Shown here: one piece after another, positions 1 to 10,483 of the stretch
Position numbering within the stretch: position 1 is the stretch's first letter
Layout of the letters: each line of letters opens with the position of its first letter
Source: Saccharomycopsis fibuligera x Saccharomycopsis cf. fibuligera
Taxonomy: Eukaryota > Ascomycota > Saccharomycetes > Ascoideales > Saccharomycopsidaceae
NCBI GenBank assembly: GCA_001936135.1
Contig: CP012813.1
Coordinates: forward strand, 558,001 to 622,000
Direction of reading: 5' to 3'
Length of the DNA stretch: 64,000 nt
Made by a program: the position numbers and the translations under genes
The notes under the pieces: model-generated
What the model was told of the DNA's origin: nothing
Database searches by the model: none
What the model saw: the letters and a program-made list of their open reading frames with translations, nothing else

Positions 1-1
1 T

Positions 2-1699
2 TCCTTAGAAGACGTCGTGCGTATATATCAACTCATTTTGAAACTTCCTGATTTAATTAATATTTTGACATTAGCAGATGAAAATTTGAAAGAACAGGAC
101 TTTGAGTTCATCAACTCTGAATCTGACGAGTTGCAAAAACTACAAACAATTCTTCTAAAAAGATGGGCTGAACCTGCAAAAGAGTACATTAACCGTTTAT
201 ACAAACTCCAAGAATTGGTTGAGAGCACTGTGGATTTGTCTGCTTTAGACAACCATGAGTACCTTATCAACCCAGAATACAACCAGGATTTGATTGACAT
301 CAAAGAAAGGTTGGATAGTTTAATGGAGCAAATAAAAAAGTATCATCTAAAAACTGCTGATGATTTGAATAAAGAGCCAGAAAAAAAATTGAAATTAGAA
401 AATCATCACACTCATGGTTGGTGTATGAGATTGACAAGAAATGATGCAGGCGTATTAAGAGGTGCTCCAGGTTATCAAGAATTGCAAACAGTTAAAGCTG
501 GGGTGTTTTTCACCACAAATAAGTTGAGAACTGTGGCCGATGAGTACAATGAATTGCAAGCAGAGTACAACAGAACCCAATCTAGAGTTGTAAAAGAAAT
601 CATTGCCATTACTGCTTCTTATGCTTCTTTATTGGATTCATTATCCACCGTATTGGCTGAAATTGATGTCATTGTTGCCTTTGCTCATCTATCTTCTTAT
701 GCGCCAATATCGTACGTTAGACCAAAGATGCATGCCATGAACGAATCTTCTGGTCAAACCGTTGTTAGAGAAGCTAGACATCCATGTTTAGAAATGCAAG
801 ATGATATCTCGTTCATTGCCAATGACGTTGAATTAGTTAAGAACGAAAGCGAATTCCTAATCATAACGGGACCTAACATGGGTGGTAAATCTACATATAT
901 AAAAACTATTGGCATTTTGAACTTGCTAGCTCAAATTGGTTGCTACGTTCCAGCAACTGATGCGGAACTTCGTGTAGTTGACGCTATTTTAGCTAGAGTT
1001 GGTGCCGGTGATTCTCAATTGAAGGGTATTTCAACATTCATGGCAGAAATGTTGGAAATTTCTAGTATTTTAAAAACTGCTTCAGAAAACTCATTGATTA
1101 TCATTGATGAATTGGGAAGAGGTACCAGTACTTATGATGGGTTTGGCTTAGCTTACTCTATTTCCGAGCATATTGCTAAAACGAAAAAATGCTTTACTTT
1201 GTTTGCTACTCATTTCCATGAATTGACATCATTGGCAGAAAAGATTCCAACAGTCAAGAACTTGCACGTTGTGGCTCACGTTAGCAATGACTCAACAGAA
1301 TCCAGCGATGCAAATAATGATATTACATTGCTTTATAAAGTGGAACCAGGTATTTCTGATCAGTCTTTTGGTATCCATGTGGCTGAGGTGGTGCAGTTCC
1401 CAAACAAGATTATTTCTATGTCCAAAAGAAAAGCTTCTGAATTGGAAGATTTAGGTGGTAAAGTGAATGGCTCCGCTGATGATCCATATGTTGCAGATAA
1501 GAGAACCAAATGTAATACTGAGGAGATACTTAAAGGTAGTCAACTCTTGAAACAAATTCTCAAAGAGTGGAAAACCAGCGTTGACTTGACGAAGATGTCT
1601 AATGAAGAGGCAGTGAAGAGTTTGAAAGACTTAGTACTGGAAAAGTATGGTGGTCCAGTGAAAGATGATAAGTTTTTGCAAGAGGTGTTGAATTTATAG
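2..1699 (+). CDS. MSH2: MSH2 mismatch-repair ATPase, 3' part only (5' end outside window)
   Basis: C-terminal 565 residues of the MutS homolog Msh2, which recognises mismatches as a heterodimer with Msh3 or Msh6 in the nucleus. The frame is open to the window edge, so the N-terminal mismatch-binding part and the true start are missing; yeast Msh2 is about 960 residues. The ABC-type ATPase is complete: Walker A GPNMGGKST at 869-895, then Walker B and the signature DELGRGTSTYDG near 1105-1140, then the ATHFHEL switch near 1207-1227. The end matches the helix-turn-helix dimerisation tail of the family. A GTG at 17 is in frame but internal and is not a start. Convergent with POL1 across about 330 bases. 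The fragment contains a single CTG codon (1655-1657). Family assignment is very secure. Confidence 0.96.
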   Translation, partial: SLEDVVRIYQLILKLPDLINILTLADENLKEQDFEFINSESDELQKLQTILLKRWAEPAKEYINRLYKLQELVESTVDLSALDNHEYLINPEYNQDLIDIKERLDSLMEQIKKYHLKTADDLNKEPEKKLKLENHHTHGWCMRLTRNDAGVLRGAPGYQELQTVKAGVFFTTNKLRTVADEYNELQAEYNRTQSRVVKEIIAITASYASLLDSLSTVLAEIDVIVAFAHLSSYAPISYVRPKMHAMNESSGQTVVREARHPCLEMQDDISFIANDVELVKNESEFLIITGPNMGGKSTYIKTIGILNLLAQIGCYVPATDAELRVVDAILARVGAGDSQLKGISTFMAEMLEISSILKTASENSLIIIDELGRGTSTYDGFGLAYSISEHIAKTKKCFTLFATHFHELTSLAEKIPTVKNLHVVAHVSNDSTESSDANNDITLLYKVEPGISDQSFGIHVAEVVQFPNKIISMSKRKASELEDLGGKVNGSADDPYVADKRTKCNTEEILKGSQLLKQILKEWKTSVDLTKMSNEEAVKSLKDLVLEKYGGPVKDDKFLQEVLNL

Positions 1700-2032
1700 T
1701 TTTGATTTTTTTTTCTTAGATGTATGTTTTGCTTTGTTTTTATTTGGTGTATGTTATTTAATTTATGGTTATTGATAGTTTATTTCGGTTGTAAGAAATT
1801 TTATATTTGTAAGGAAATTTTATATTTGTAAGGAAATTTAAAGACGTTATTGGCCATTGGAGCAAATGGGCACAAAGAATCTACAAGTGCTTAATTGTAA
1901 CTAAAAAACCTAAATTTATAATAAACAAGAACAGAGTAAATAATCAAAAACCAAATATTAATAAGACAAAAGTACCAAAAAACAATAAATCAAGATAAAA
2001 AAAAATTTTTTTTAAAACCATTTCTATTCAAA
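1700..2032. other. Convergent intergenic region MSH2/POL1 with a tandem duplication
   Basis: AT-rich 3' ends of two convergent genes. From about 1792 to 1842 a 19-bp unit of the form AAGGAAATTTTATATTTGT is repeated almost exactly twice, followed by A-runs that probably serve polyadenylation of both genes. No coding signal is seen. Confidence 0.6.
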
Positions 2033-5000
2033 TCATTTTTCAACCATGACACCAAAAATACTGCCCATATCGACAAATCTTCTAGCAGAATTATTCAAGT
2101 ACTTATTCACAATGCTCTGACAAATCAGGAACAACTCTCTATTTTGTTCCGCCAAAATAGCAATTTGACTTTCAGTCAAAGGTTCCGGTCTATGAGAACC
2201 TTCAGCATAAATTTGCTTCAAAACATTCTTTTTGCTTTTTTCAACATCAAAAATTGTATCGAAATACATCAACTGGCGATACAATTCCTGATCATTGTAT
2301 CTGTATTTCATGAGACCCTTGCAGCCTTCACCAAGACATTTACGTCCGTACACGCTTATTTGTCTAGTGTTAATCTCGCATGACGGATCATCGCAGATCA
2401 ACCAAGAAGCATAGTATAATGAGATATAGGACCGTATTTGTCTTTCCAACTGGGAAGTAATTCTTAAGGTTGACATTGTCTTATTGCAGTGTTTGCACAT
2501 CAACCCACCAGAAGAAATCTTATAGTCGAAAGAAGGCACAATACCAGCATATCTAAACTTGAAGCCGCAAGAGCACTGTAATTCCAAGAATTTGGAGTAT
2601 TTGTATCTTTCTTCATCGGAGATTGTTGATTCAAATGGTTGGAGACCATTAGCAGACGCTTTGTTACCACTATTATGTTTCTCATACTTTCTACCATCAA
2701 GACCTAAAGAATCGGCTAATCTCACCATATCAATACCAGGATAAGTTTGCAACAATCTTTCAAGTGGATTAAAGAGTTGTTTTTCAAGATAGTATTTTGG
2801 ATCAGGCCTTAATTCGGAATTCTTGCTGAGAACTTCTTGAAGCGATCTGGCTCTATCAGCAGGCCCACCTTCACTACCCGAGGTAATAATGAAAGTGATA
2901 ACACTACCAGCTTTAACAATTTTACCTTGTTTTCTCAACCTTAAAGCAACTTGAATCTGAGGCATACTTTTGCCACCAGGATAATTCTTTGGATCTTTAG
3001 ACAACCTGGTGTTTATTTTGAACTTTTCTGGTCTGATTTCATTATTTTTGATTTGAGTGGTCAAATTCTCTAAGTATTCATAAATTTCTGTCAAAACTTC
3101 TTCAGAATCTTGATCTGACAAAATTTTCTGCAAAATAAAATTAGAAGTTTCTTTGGTCAATGGAGAATATTCTCTTCTTCTCAAATCCAAACCTTTCACC
3201 TCAAGACTCTCAATCAACTTTCCAGTTTTATCATCTGGGACAACATTAACAGCAGCATATTTCTTTTTTGCATGTAACAAAATAGACTTAAACACATTAT
3301 CGAGACCTAATTCCAAAATCGTGTGTTTGGAGTTAACCACTTGTTGGAATTTATTAGCACATTCAAGCGCTTCTTTGTAGTCTAAAGTGCCAGTTTCGAT
3401 CATCAAAGAATCAGTGTCGCCATATATTGTATGCAAATCAATACTTTCAGCCATCTTTTTAGTTTCCATAAGAATATCTCTACCTTTAGCAGTAACCAAC
3501 ATTGCTAAGGCCTTAGCGTAAAATCTACTTTTCTCGAAACCCAAGTACCCGTACAACGAGTTTGCTTGAAGTTTCAAAGCCAATTGCTTAATATCAAAAG
3601 AAGCTCTTTCTGGAGCGGAAAGTTTTGGATCCTTCAATAATTTCTTCACTTCACGACGACGACCAACTAACGAATTCAACAACCGTGGCAAAATACCTTG
3701 ATGTATATCTGATCCTGGATATTCAGGAATATCATCATCATTTTGAGTTTTGTTGAATTCATCTCTATCTATTGTTGTAAAGCAAATGTTATATTCTTGG
3801 ATAATACTAGGATACAACGAGTTGAAATCCATTACCACAACAAAAGTTTTGTGTAACCCCACTTCTGGCTCCAACACCAAACCACCTTTATACTGAGCCT
3901 TTTTGTTATTTGAAGTAGTTTGTTTCTCTTCGTCACCATCATCATTAGGTACCACTGAGTCTACAGCTGCTGCTTTTTGATTTCTTGTCCAGAAAGTTTC
4001 CTTGTCAGGCACAATATAGTTATTTCTAGTAAATTCATGAAGCAAGAAGAACTCACTTCTACCGGATCTAGTACCACCAAGAGTGTGCGACCATGCATTA
4101 CCGGCAATAGTAGTCAATGTTCTAGACAATGATAAAATTTGCAATTGGAAAGCAACTTCAGTGGCAATATTGCAACGATTCAACGCATCTTTCAAAACAG
4201 ATATTAATGCAGGAGCATCTTCAGAATATTGTGTTTGATTGAGGTTTATATCAACATTAAATAGCTTTTTTTTGCAAATTAAGTCGTACATTTCTGCCAA
4301 ATCCCAACTTTGGCACTTCAATGTGATCGACTTGCCCAATTCGTTAGAAATATCACAAATCAATCTACCTTGGAAAATCTCTTTTAATTTCATATTATTC
4401 ATCAACGAATTACCAGAACCCTGTCCTGACATTCTGTTCAATTTGTCAGGCCACACTTTTCTGTTTCTTCTACCAAAGTAAGACCAAGTTGGTACTTTAA
4501 GTTCATGCATTCTATGTATCAAGATATCCAATGATGAACTTTCTAAATTATGCCCAACAAAAAAATCTGGATCATATCTTTTGATAAGTGCACACAAGCA
4601 GTTGATCAACGTCTTTTCAGTCGGAAATGTTCTGATATTAATTCCGGCATCTTTTGAAGTTTTTTGCAATGCTGGTGGGAAACTCGTTTTTAATATACCA
4701 ACAGGTCTAACTAATGTGATTGATTCTGTTGGTTGGGTGGTTGGAGTGACCTTATCAATGTCAATATTTGTATAGTTGGAAATGGATACAGCAGCAACTT
4801 CTTGCCTGTTTGTCTTTTCGTTGAAAATTGGCTGCACATGTAAACTTAAGCAGTTTAAGCTTGGTAACTCTATGGATTTGTCATCAAGAGGCTTGATAAA
4901 TTTAGGGTTCTCAACGGCAATTTCAATTTGACAATGTGAGGTATTGCGAAGACTTTCAAAATCACCACTACTGACTTCTAACCAGCACGGACCCATGATG

Positions 5001-6442
5001 TTTCTTTGTAAGATGAAAGACTCGAAAATGTTGGTGTTTGATCCAAATACTTTTGAAAATGTTTCACCTTCAAGATCAGATGGTAAGTTCAAAGTTTTGT
5101 TTTTAGGGGTTTGGTAAGGCATTAACACTTTCAAGTATTCAGCTTCTTTCGGTATTCCTGGTATCTCAAAAGCATATTTCTTGGTTTCTGGTTTTGCTTT
5201 AATGGAATCTAAACCATATTTGTCAAGTATTAATGGAATGATCTCTTCGTGAACATCTTGTACTGTTACTTCTTCATTGGTAACTTCACCATCGACTTTT
5301 CTAAACAGGCGTGGGAGAAAATATAATTCTTTGTAGAGTCCATTAAGCTGAAGAATATTTGAGACGTATTCACCGTTCTTGGTTTTGACTTTACCAAATA
5401 ATAGTAAACTATTATCCGCTTCAGCGTAATCCATCCAGTACATTTTGAAAGAGCCGTTTTCTTCAACTATATCGGCTTGATTAAGTGATTTAGACTTCAC
5501 TGGAGAAACAACAACTTCTGGCGTAGTAGAAGGCTCAATTTTTGGATCCTCTTTTACTGGCAGCTGTGACCTTTCTTTCTTGAGGGCCTGTATATTTATT
5601 GATCTGTCAAAGTTGTTCGCTGTACGTCTTGGTCTTCTAGTAACGACTATTTCCTCTTCATCGTCATCATTATCCTCAGCTGCCTCTTTCGGCGATGACT
5701 CTTTAATTTTTTCTTTTTCTTCAATTTTGATATCTTGAGATTCTTTGCCATTGATTTCAATTGACTCTGTTTTGCCGTTTAGTTTGTTCTCCTTGTTGGA
5801 TGCATCTTTATCTTTTGTTTGAGAAGCAGCACCAGAATCAATGAAATCATGGTATTGGTCATTAACAATAGAAACATCATTTTTTATTTCATTAACCTTA
5901 GTTCTCTTCAAGATTTTGGTGTCTAGTTCAAAATCGAAATCTTCATCTTTCACCTTCCCAATTGCCAGTGGAGGAGTAGCAAGTTTACTTAGCTTTCTGC
6001 TCTTCTTTGGCACATCGAGCTCAAAATCATCCAAAATATCATCAACACTGACATTAACTTTCTTTTTCTGTTTCACTGATTTTAATGTCGTACTAGGCTT
6101 AAAGAATCTATTTATTGGAACATTTTTGGGCTTTGTCTTCTCTTGGGTTTCATCATCACCATCTCCACCACCACCATTCATCTGATCATCCTCATCAGAG
6201 TAATTACCCTTGGAAACATCATCGTCCCAGTTATCCGTACCGTCATCAAAATAGTCATTATTGGTATCATTGACCACAAAGTCTTCTTTGAGCAAATGAT
6301 CTCTTTTTCTTTTCCTGTAAGTTTCTTCATCAAGTTCTTCGTAGATACTCTGGTATTTTGGCTCCTCGTACACAGATAGCACTGATCCCCCAGCTCTGGC
6401 TTTTCTGAGGGCAGCAAGTTTGTCCTTTTTTGACAATGCCAT
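2033..6442 (-). CDS. POL1: DNA polymerase alpha catalytic subunit
   Basis: B-family replicative polymerase, catalytic subunit of the polymerase alpha-primase complex that extends RNA primers in the nucleus. The product is 1469 residues, matching the about 1470 of yeast Pol1. The acidic N-terminus carries the Pol1 leader with LDEETYRKRKRDHLL, where primase and Ctf4 contacts lie in the family. Polymerase motif A DFNSLYPSI is near residue 870, motif B KLQANSLYGYLGF follows, and motif C YGDTDS is near residue 1008. The C-terminus has two cysteine clusters (CSCG...CKHC and CDDPSC...CLGEGC), the zinc and B-subunit-binding modules. The start is the ATG at 6442; the frame stays open upstream to about 6520 through a poly-Asn-type ATT microsatellite, but no other ATG exists there. 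Two ACGCGT boxes upstream suggest G1/S expression. Confidence 0.97.
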   Translation of the reverse strand: MALSKKDKLAALRKARAGGSVLSVYEEPKYQSIYEELDEETYRKRKRDHLLKEDFVVNDTNNDYFDDGTDNWDDDVSKGNYSDEDDQMNGGGGDGDDETQEKTKPKNVPINRFFKPSTTLKSVKQKKKVNVSVDDILDDFELDVPKKSRKLSKLATPPLAIGKVKDEDFDFELDTKILKRTKVNEIKNDVSIVNDQYHDFIDSGAASQTKDKDASNKENKLNGKTESIEINGKESQDIKIEEKEKIKESSPKEAAEDNDDDEEEIVVTRRPRRTANNFDRSINIQALKKERSQLPVKEDPKIEPSTTPEVVVSPVKSKSLNQADIVEENGSFKMYWMDYAEADNSLLLFGKVKTKNGEYVSNILQLNGLYKELYFLPRLFRKVDGEVTNEEVTVQDVHEEIIPLILDKYGLDSIKAKPETKKYAFEIPGIPKEAEYLKVLMPYQTPKNKTLNLPSDLEGETFSKVFGSNTNIFESFILQRNIMGPCWLEVSSGDFESLRNTSHCQIEIAVENPKFIKPLDDKSIELPSLNCLSLHVQPIFNEKTNRQEVAAVSISNYTNIDIDKVTPTTQPTESITLVRPVGILKTSFPPALQKTSKDAGINIRTFPTEKTLINCLCALIKRYDPDFFVGHNLESSSLDILIHRMHELKVPTWSYFGRRNRKVWPDKLNRMSGQGSGNSLMNNMKLKEIFQGRLICDISNELGKSITLKCQSWDLAEMYDLICKKKLFNVDINLNQTQYSEDAPALISVLKDALNRCNIATEVAFQLQILSLSRTLTTIAGNAWSHTLGGTRSGRSEFFLLHEFTRNNYIVPDKETFWTRNQKAAAVDSVVPNDDGDEEKQTTSNNKKAQYKGGLVLEPEVGLHKTFVVVMDFNSLYPSIIQEYNICFTTIDRDEFNKTQNDDDIPEYPGSDIHQGILPRLLNSLVGRRREVKKLLKDPKLSAPERASFDIKQLALKLQANSLYGYLGFEKSRFYAKALAMLVTAKGRDILMETKKMAESIDLHTIYGDTDSLMIETGTLDYKEALECANKFQQVVNSKHTILELGLDNVFKSILLHAKKKYAAVNVVPDDKTGKLIESLEVKGLDLRRREYSPLTKETSNFILQKILSDQDSEEVLTEIYEYLENLTTQIKNNEIRPEKFKINTRLSKDPKNYPGGKSMPQIQVALRLRKQGKIVKAGSVITFIITSGSEGGPADRARSLQEVLSKNSELRPDPKYYLEKQLFNPLERLLQTYPGIDMVRLADSLGLDGRKYEKHNSGNKASANGLQPFESTISDEERYKYSKFLELQCSCGFKFRYAGIVPSFDYKISSGGLMCKHCNKTMSTLRITSQLERQIRSYISLYYASWLICDDPSCEINTRQISVYGRKCLGEGCKGLMKYRYNDQELYRQLMYFDTIFDVEKSKKNVLKQIYAEGSHRPEPLTESQIAILAEQNRELFLICQSIVNKYLNNSARRFVDMGSIFGVMVEK

Positions 6443-6622
6443 GATGTTTGTCCTGTGAAATAGATAATAATTATTACTATTATTATTATTATTATTGTTT
6501 GGGACTGTTTTGTTTATCAAGATAAATCCGTAAACGTATAATTTTAAAAAAAATAAGGATGTAGATTATCCAGTTGATAAAAGAAAAACACGGACATGTA
6601 ATTTTTCTGATTTTCGTTAGTA

Positions 6623-6628
6623 ACGCGT
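6623..6628. promoter_or_regulatory. MluI cell-cycle box (MCB) upstream of POL1
   Basis: Exact palindromic ACGCGT about 181 bp upstream of the POL1 ATG. MBF (Mbp1/Swi6) binds this hexamer and drives G1/S transcription of DNA-synthesis genes, including POL1 in Saccharomyces. The sequence is seen; the binding here is inferred. Confidence 0.7.
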
Positions 6629-6673
6629 CATTTTTTTTTACCTTCGAGAGTCGCTAATAAAATTAGCAAATTA

Positions 6674-6679
6674 ACGCGT
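6674..6679. promoter_or_regulatory. Second MCB upstream of POL1
   Basis: Second exact ACGCGT, about 232 bp upstream of the POL1 ATG and 51 bp from the first. Paired MCBs in this distance range are the usual arrangement in MBF targets. Confidence 0.7.
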
Positions 6680-6823
6680 CGCAGGGTATGCGAATATAAG
6701 CGCATTGGTGCATACGTGCGCAGTACAATACGTATAAAAATTTACAACATCAAAAATTGCTAGAAATATAAAGTTATTTCATGTTCATAATATGCACTAA
6801 TATACATTAGGAAACCCTGTTCT

Positions 6824-9800
6824 TTACATCTTCCTCCTTTTGTGAAGAGACACTAATTTACCGCCTTTTTTCCGTCTATTATTTGGATCACCAATCTTGA
6901 AGAAAGTAGGCGCCACATCAACCAACCATTTTGGCTCAATCAAAGTCACACAATGCATATACTCTTTAGTTGTCAAAAGCAATGTATGGTAAATTACGTA
7001 CTCTGCTCTTTTACCGAACAAAGCACTTGATGGATGCATAAAAACTGGTGTTTCTTCAATCAAAGTTTTGAAAGCTCCACTTTCTTCAGCATCTCTCTTT
7101 GCCGAATTCTTAAAAAATCCTGAGCATAATGCTTTTCTAACTCTATCAAAATCTCGTCCACAGCTATCTATTGAAAGCCTATACTTTATCATAATTTTGA
7201 TAAGCTGGTTTCTCACATCTTTTGCTCTTTTCAATGATCTTTCCTGAATGTAATTTTCCTCGCACCATTTCTTGGAGTAATCATTCTGCACCCATGAGTT
7301 ATAAACATTCAACAATGTCAAGTGATCACCCAAAGTACTGTTGAACTTGGATTTTTTTAAATCTGCTTGTTGTTGCTTGTTTTTCGGACGGTAAAATATG
7401 GTTTGCACTGAAAGCATTGCCACTATGGTAGTTAATTCATCAGCGCAATGTAGATCCACTGACATCAACAAAGCCTTTGCCAATGATGGATCCATTGGGA
7501 ACTCTGCCATTTCACGACCAAGCCTGGTCAAATGGCCTTCTTCATCCAACGCGGACAAATTATACAATTCTTCCAATGCCAGCATCATGGTCTTTGTAGG
7601 TGGTGGGTCCATAAACTCAAACTTGATCAAGTCATCTATCCCCATGGCCTTAAGCATAAGAATTGTATTGGAAAGATTCTGTCTTTGAATCTCAGGTACT
7701 GTATTTGGTAACATTTCATTATTGTATGCGTTTTCGGTGTATAATCTAAAACACTTCCCTGGCCCCGTTCTGCCAGCTCTACCAGCTCTCTGATTAGCTT
7801 GAGCTTGAGAGATCGGCGACACAATAAGCGAATCCATCCCTAATTTAGAATCGTATGCGTTTACTTTGACAAACCCTGGATCTATCACATAATAAATACC
7901 GTCAATAGTAATAGAAGTTTCAGCAATATTTGTGGCAATTACGCACTTTCTGGATCCTTCTGGCGTTGGTTCAAAAATTCTAGACTGCACCTCCGAAGGA
8001 AGTGATGAATAAACCGGTAATATAATAAGTTCCGGTATTGATTTACCCAAAGCTTTCACTCTATCAAACAATGCCTCACAAGCAGTATCAATTTCCTCTT
8101 GACCGGTCAAAAACACCAAAATGTCGCCAGCTGGCTCAGAAATATGAATCTGCAAAACCGTATCTAAACAAGCTGCTAAATAATCGAACTCAGGTTCCTT
8201 AGTATACAACACTTCTACAGGAAATGTGCGACCAGGAATCTTCAAAATAGGACAACCATTAAAATAATTGGAAAATTTCTCGGCGTCTAATGTGGCTGAA
8301 GTAACAATCAACTTCAAATCAGGTCTATTCTTTGCTGCTTTTTTTAACAAAGCAAACAAAACATCAGTTGCAATAGTTCTTTCGTGAGCTTCATCAAGCA
8401 TAATGACGGAGTACTTGGTCATATTTGGATCCAATAATGCTTCTCTTTGAAGCATACCATCCGTCATATACTTAATTTTGGTATCAGGCCCACTTTTGTC
8501 ATCAAACCTAACAGTGTAGCCAACTTCGTTGCCTAAACGGCATCCAACTTCTTCAGAAACTCTCTTAGCCACAGATATCGCTGCTACCCTTCTAGGTTGA
8601 GTACAACCAATAATACCATGTTGAGATAAATTCTCTTCGGCTAAATATTGGGTGATTTGGGTGGTTTTACCAGAACCGGTCTCACCAACAATGACAACAA
8701 ATTGGTTATTACGCACTAATTCAAGTAATTTGGATCGACTTTTGAACACCGGTAATGATTCCCGTTGTTGTTTCATTGGTAATGATGTTCTTTTACCATA
8801 AGTTATCTTCTGTTTCATATTAGCTTTTTGCCATTCACTTAATGTTGACATTTCTTCGCCTTGGTCACCATTATTCGTTCCATTATTTTGCTGTTGCTGT
8901 AATGGATCGTCTTTGTGTGAATTTTTCTTCTTGCGGTCTTTGATTGCCTGAAGCCTTTTTTCTCGAAGTTCCTTTAGTTTCTTCTCTTTCATATCTTTGG
9001 CCAATTGACTGCCCTTCATTGCCGCTCTGTTCAAACTTCCGTCTGGTTTTTGGACAATTTTCAACTTACTTAATTCTTCAGCATCATCAATACCGCTATT
9101 CCCCAACTGCTCTTTTTGATCCTGTAAAAATGGTGGATCATCTTGTTTAATTTCTATATCCACGTCTTCTTCAGCCGGCTCCACAGTCATGTCTGTAGTA
9201 TAATCGTTCAAATCCTCTTCAAGTTCAGGATGATCTTTGATAGAAATCGCACCCGACGAAATAAGTTGTCTAAGCTCCCACCGTTCTGGAGATGTCAATT
9301 TTTTCTTTGGTCTTTGCCGTTGCTGCTGCTGTGTCTCCATATGTCTTCCTCTAACTTCAAAATCACCAAGCGAGTTATTCGCGTTACTCATCTTGTCTTC
9401 AATGCCAGTGGTTTGATCAATGCTCTTCATTGTCAAACTGACTCTATTTCCATTAACTTCCTTAACTTTCATAAAGACCATCTCATCCTTACTCACAATA
9501 TCACTAGGATGAGAAATACGTACGTTGGAAAATTGAGAAATGTGGCATAATCCTTCCACAAATCTTTTCCTGTATCCTGAGCTACATTCAATGCCATAAA
9601 GCCGTACGAATGCACCAAAGTTGGTGATGTTCATAACTTTGCCCTGGTACACTTTACCGACTATCGGCTCGGGATCCAATGACACACTATTTTGATAATC
9701 ATTATGTCTGTCATTTATGTAATTGTCATTGGCATTGGTATTGAAAGAACGATGATGATTTGCAAGGTTTGGCAGGAAACCATCTTCATCACGGGCGTAT

Positions 9801-10483
9801 TTTCTATTAATGGCACGACCAAATTCGTCGACTTGTTCATTTTTAAAATCATTGGGGCGCTCCTTTTTGACATTTTTAGATGGAGACAACACCTTAGAAT
9901 TATAATTACCACTGTAGTACTGGCTGTCACTGCTGTTTTTGTTTTTGTTTTTGTTGTTGTAATGCTGGCGTCTATCAGTGATATCACTTTCATTATCATA
10001 ATAATATTCACTATCATTTCTGGGCCTTAAGATGTCTCTATGCGATAGACCGTCTTCTAACTTTGCTTTCAGATTTAAGCCTTGATCATCGTCATTGCTT
10101 TCTATCTTCACCTTGTCATTCGGTTCTGACTTCACTTTCACGGTTGCCTCGTTTTTAACATCACAAAGCTCTTGTTTCACGTTCACATTCACATCATCAA
10201 CTTCTTGTTTTGGCTCTATACTTACTTTAGTTTTGAAATAATTTGTCTCCTTTTCGCGAGTGCCATCACCCCACCTCACTACTTCATAGATTTTTTCCAC
10301 AAAGCTGTCCTCAAAAGGTGCTTCATTATCCTTAAGTTTTTGTTTGAAATCTTGCAAATTTTGAGATTCCAAGTTTATAGAGACGAGAAATTCTGCTACT
10401 GATTCATCAGCCATTTCTGGAGGCATTGCTTGCTGAAGTTCTTTGAGAACCCTCGGTAGCACATTTCGACTTAAGCTACCCAT
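6824..10483 (-). CDS. PRP22: DEAH-box splicing helicase Prp22
   Basis: Spliceosomal RNA helicase that releases mature mRNA from the post-splicing complex. The product is 1219 residues. An S1 RNA-binding domain (VYQGKVMNITNFGAF) at about residues 267-345 distinguishes Prp22/DHX8 from Prp2, Prp16 and Prp43. The helicase core has GETGSGKTT (about residue 600), DEAHERT (about 694), SAT, LTGQEEID and QRAGRAGRTGPGKC, followed by the HA2/OB-fold C-terminal region. The N-terminal third is charged and lysine/glutamate-rich. The start is the ATG at 10483; the longer frame begins with GTG at 10525 and is not used. It lies in tandem upstream of POL1. The S1 domain makes the assignment firm. Confidence 0.95.
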   Translation of the reverse strand: MGSLSRNVLPRVLKELQQAMPPEMADESVAEFLVSINLESQNLQDFKQKLKDNEAPFEDSFVEKIYEVVRWGDGTREKETNYFKTKVSIEPKQEVDDVNVNVKQELCDVKNEATVKVKSEPNDKVKIESNDDDQGLNLKAKLEDGLSHRDILRPRNDSEYYYDNESDITDRRQHYNNKNKNKNSSDSQYYSGNYNSKVLSPSKNVKKERPNDFKNEQVDEFGRAINRKYARDEDGFLPNLANHHRSFNTNANDNYINDRHNDYQNSVSLDPEPIVGKVYQGKVMNITNFGAFVRLYGIECSSGYRKRFVEGLCHISQFSNVRISHPSDIVSKDEMVFMKVKEVNGNRVSLTMKSIDQTTGIEDKMSNANNSLGDFEVRGRHMETQQQQRQRPKKKLTSPERWELRQLISSGAISIKDHPELEEDLNDYTTDMTVEPAEEDVDIEIKQDDPPFLQDQKEQLGNSGIDDAEELSKLKIVQKPDGSLNRAAMKGSQLAKDMKEKKLKELREKRLQAIKDRKKKNSHKDDPLQQQQNNGTNNGDQGEEMSTLSEWQKANMKQKITYGKRTSLPMKQQRESLPVFKSRSKLLELVRNNQFVVIVGETGSGKTTQITQYLAEENLSQHGIIGCTQPRRVAAISVAKRVSEEVGCRLGNEVGYTVRFDDKSGPDTKIKYMTDGMLQREALLDPNMTKYSVIMLDEAHERTIATDVLFALLKKAAKNRPDLKLIVTSATLDAEKFSNYFNGCPILKIPGRTFPVEVLYTKEPEFDYLAACLDTVLQIHISEPAGDILVFLTGQEEIDTACEALFDRVKALGKSIPELIILPVYSSLPSEVQSRIFEPTPEGSRKCVIATNIAETSITIDGIYYVIDPGFVKVNAYDSKLGMDSLIVSPISQAQANQRAGRAGRTGPGKCFRLYTENAYNNEMLPNTVPEIQRQNLSNTILMLKAMGIDDLIKFEFMDPPPTKTMMLALEELYNLSALDEEGHLTRLGREMAEFPMDPSLAKALLMSVDLHCADELTTIVAMLSVQTIFYRPKNKQQQADLKKSKFNSTLGDHLTLLNVYNSWVQNDYSKKWCEENYIQERSLKRAKDVRNQLIKIMIKYRLSIDSCGRDFDRVRKALCSGFFKNSAKRDAEESGAFKTLIEETPVFMHPSSALFGKRAEYVIYHTLLLTTKEYMHCVTLIEPKWLVDVAPTFFKIGDPNNRRKKGGKLVSLHKRRKM

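Larger units (their letters stand above)
6443..6823. promoter_or_regulatory. POL1 promoter region
   Basis: Upstream region of POL1 and 3' flank of PRP22, which lies in tandem. It contains an ATT trinucleotide run at about 6474-6497 just upstream of the start, two MCB elements and a GC-containing stretch near 6680-6720. No gene is seen. Confidence 0.6.

Noticed and set aside
6442-6520. N-terminal poly-Asn extension of POL1
   Set aside because: The extended frame begins with TTG and has no ATG; the ATG at 6442 gives the family N-terminus.
6600-6720. Possible 5' UTR intron of POL1 (TACTAAC on the minus strand at 6616-6622 followed by CAG)
   Set aside because: No convincing donor upstream (only a weak GTATGC) and the motif overlaps an MCB; promoter function explains the region better.
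9143-9550. 135-codon plus-strand frame inside PRP22
   Set aside because: Antisense to a conserved coding region with no recognisable domain.
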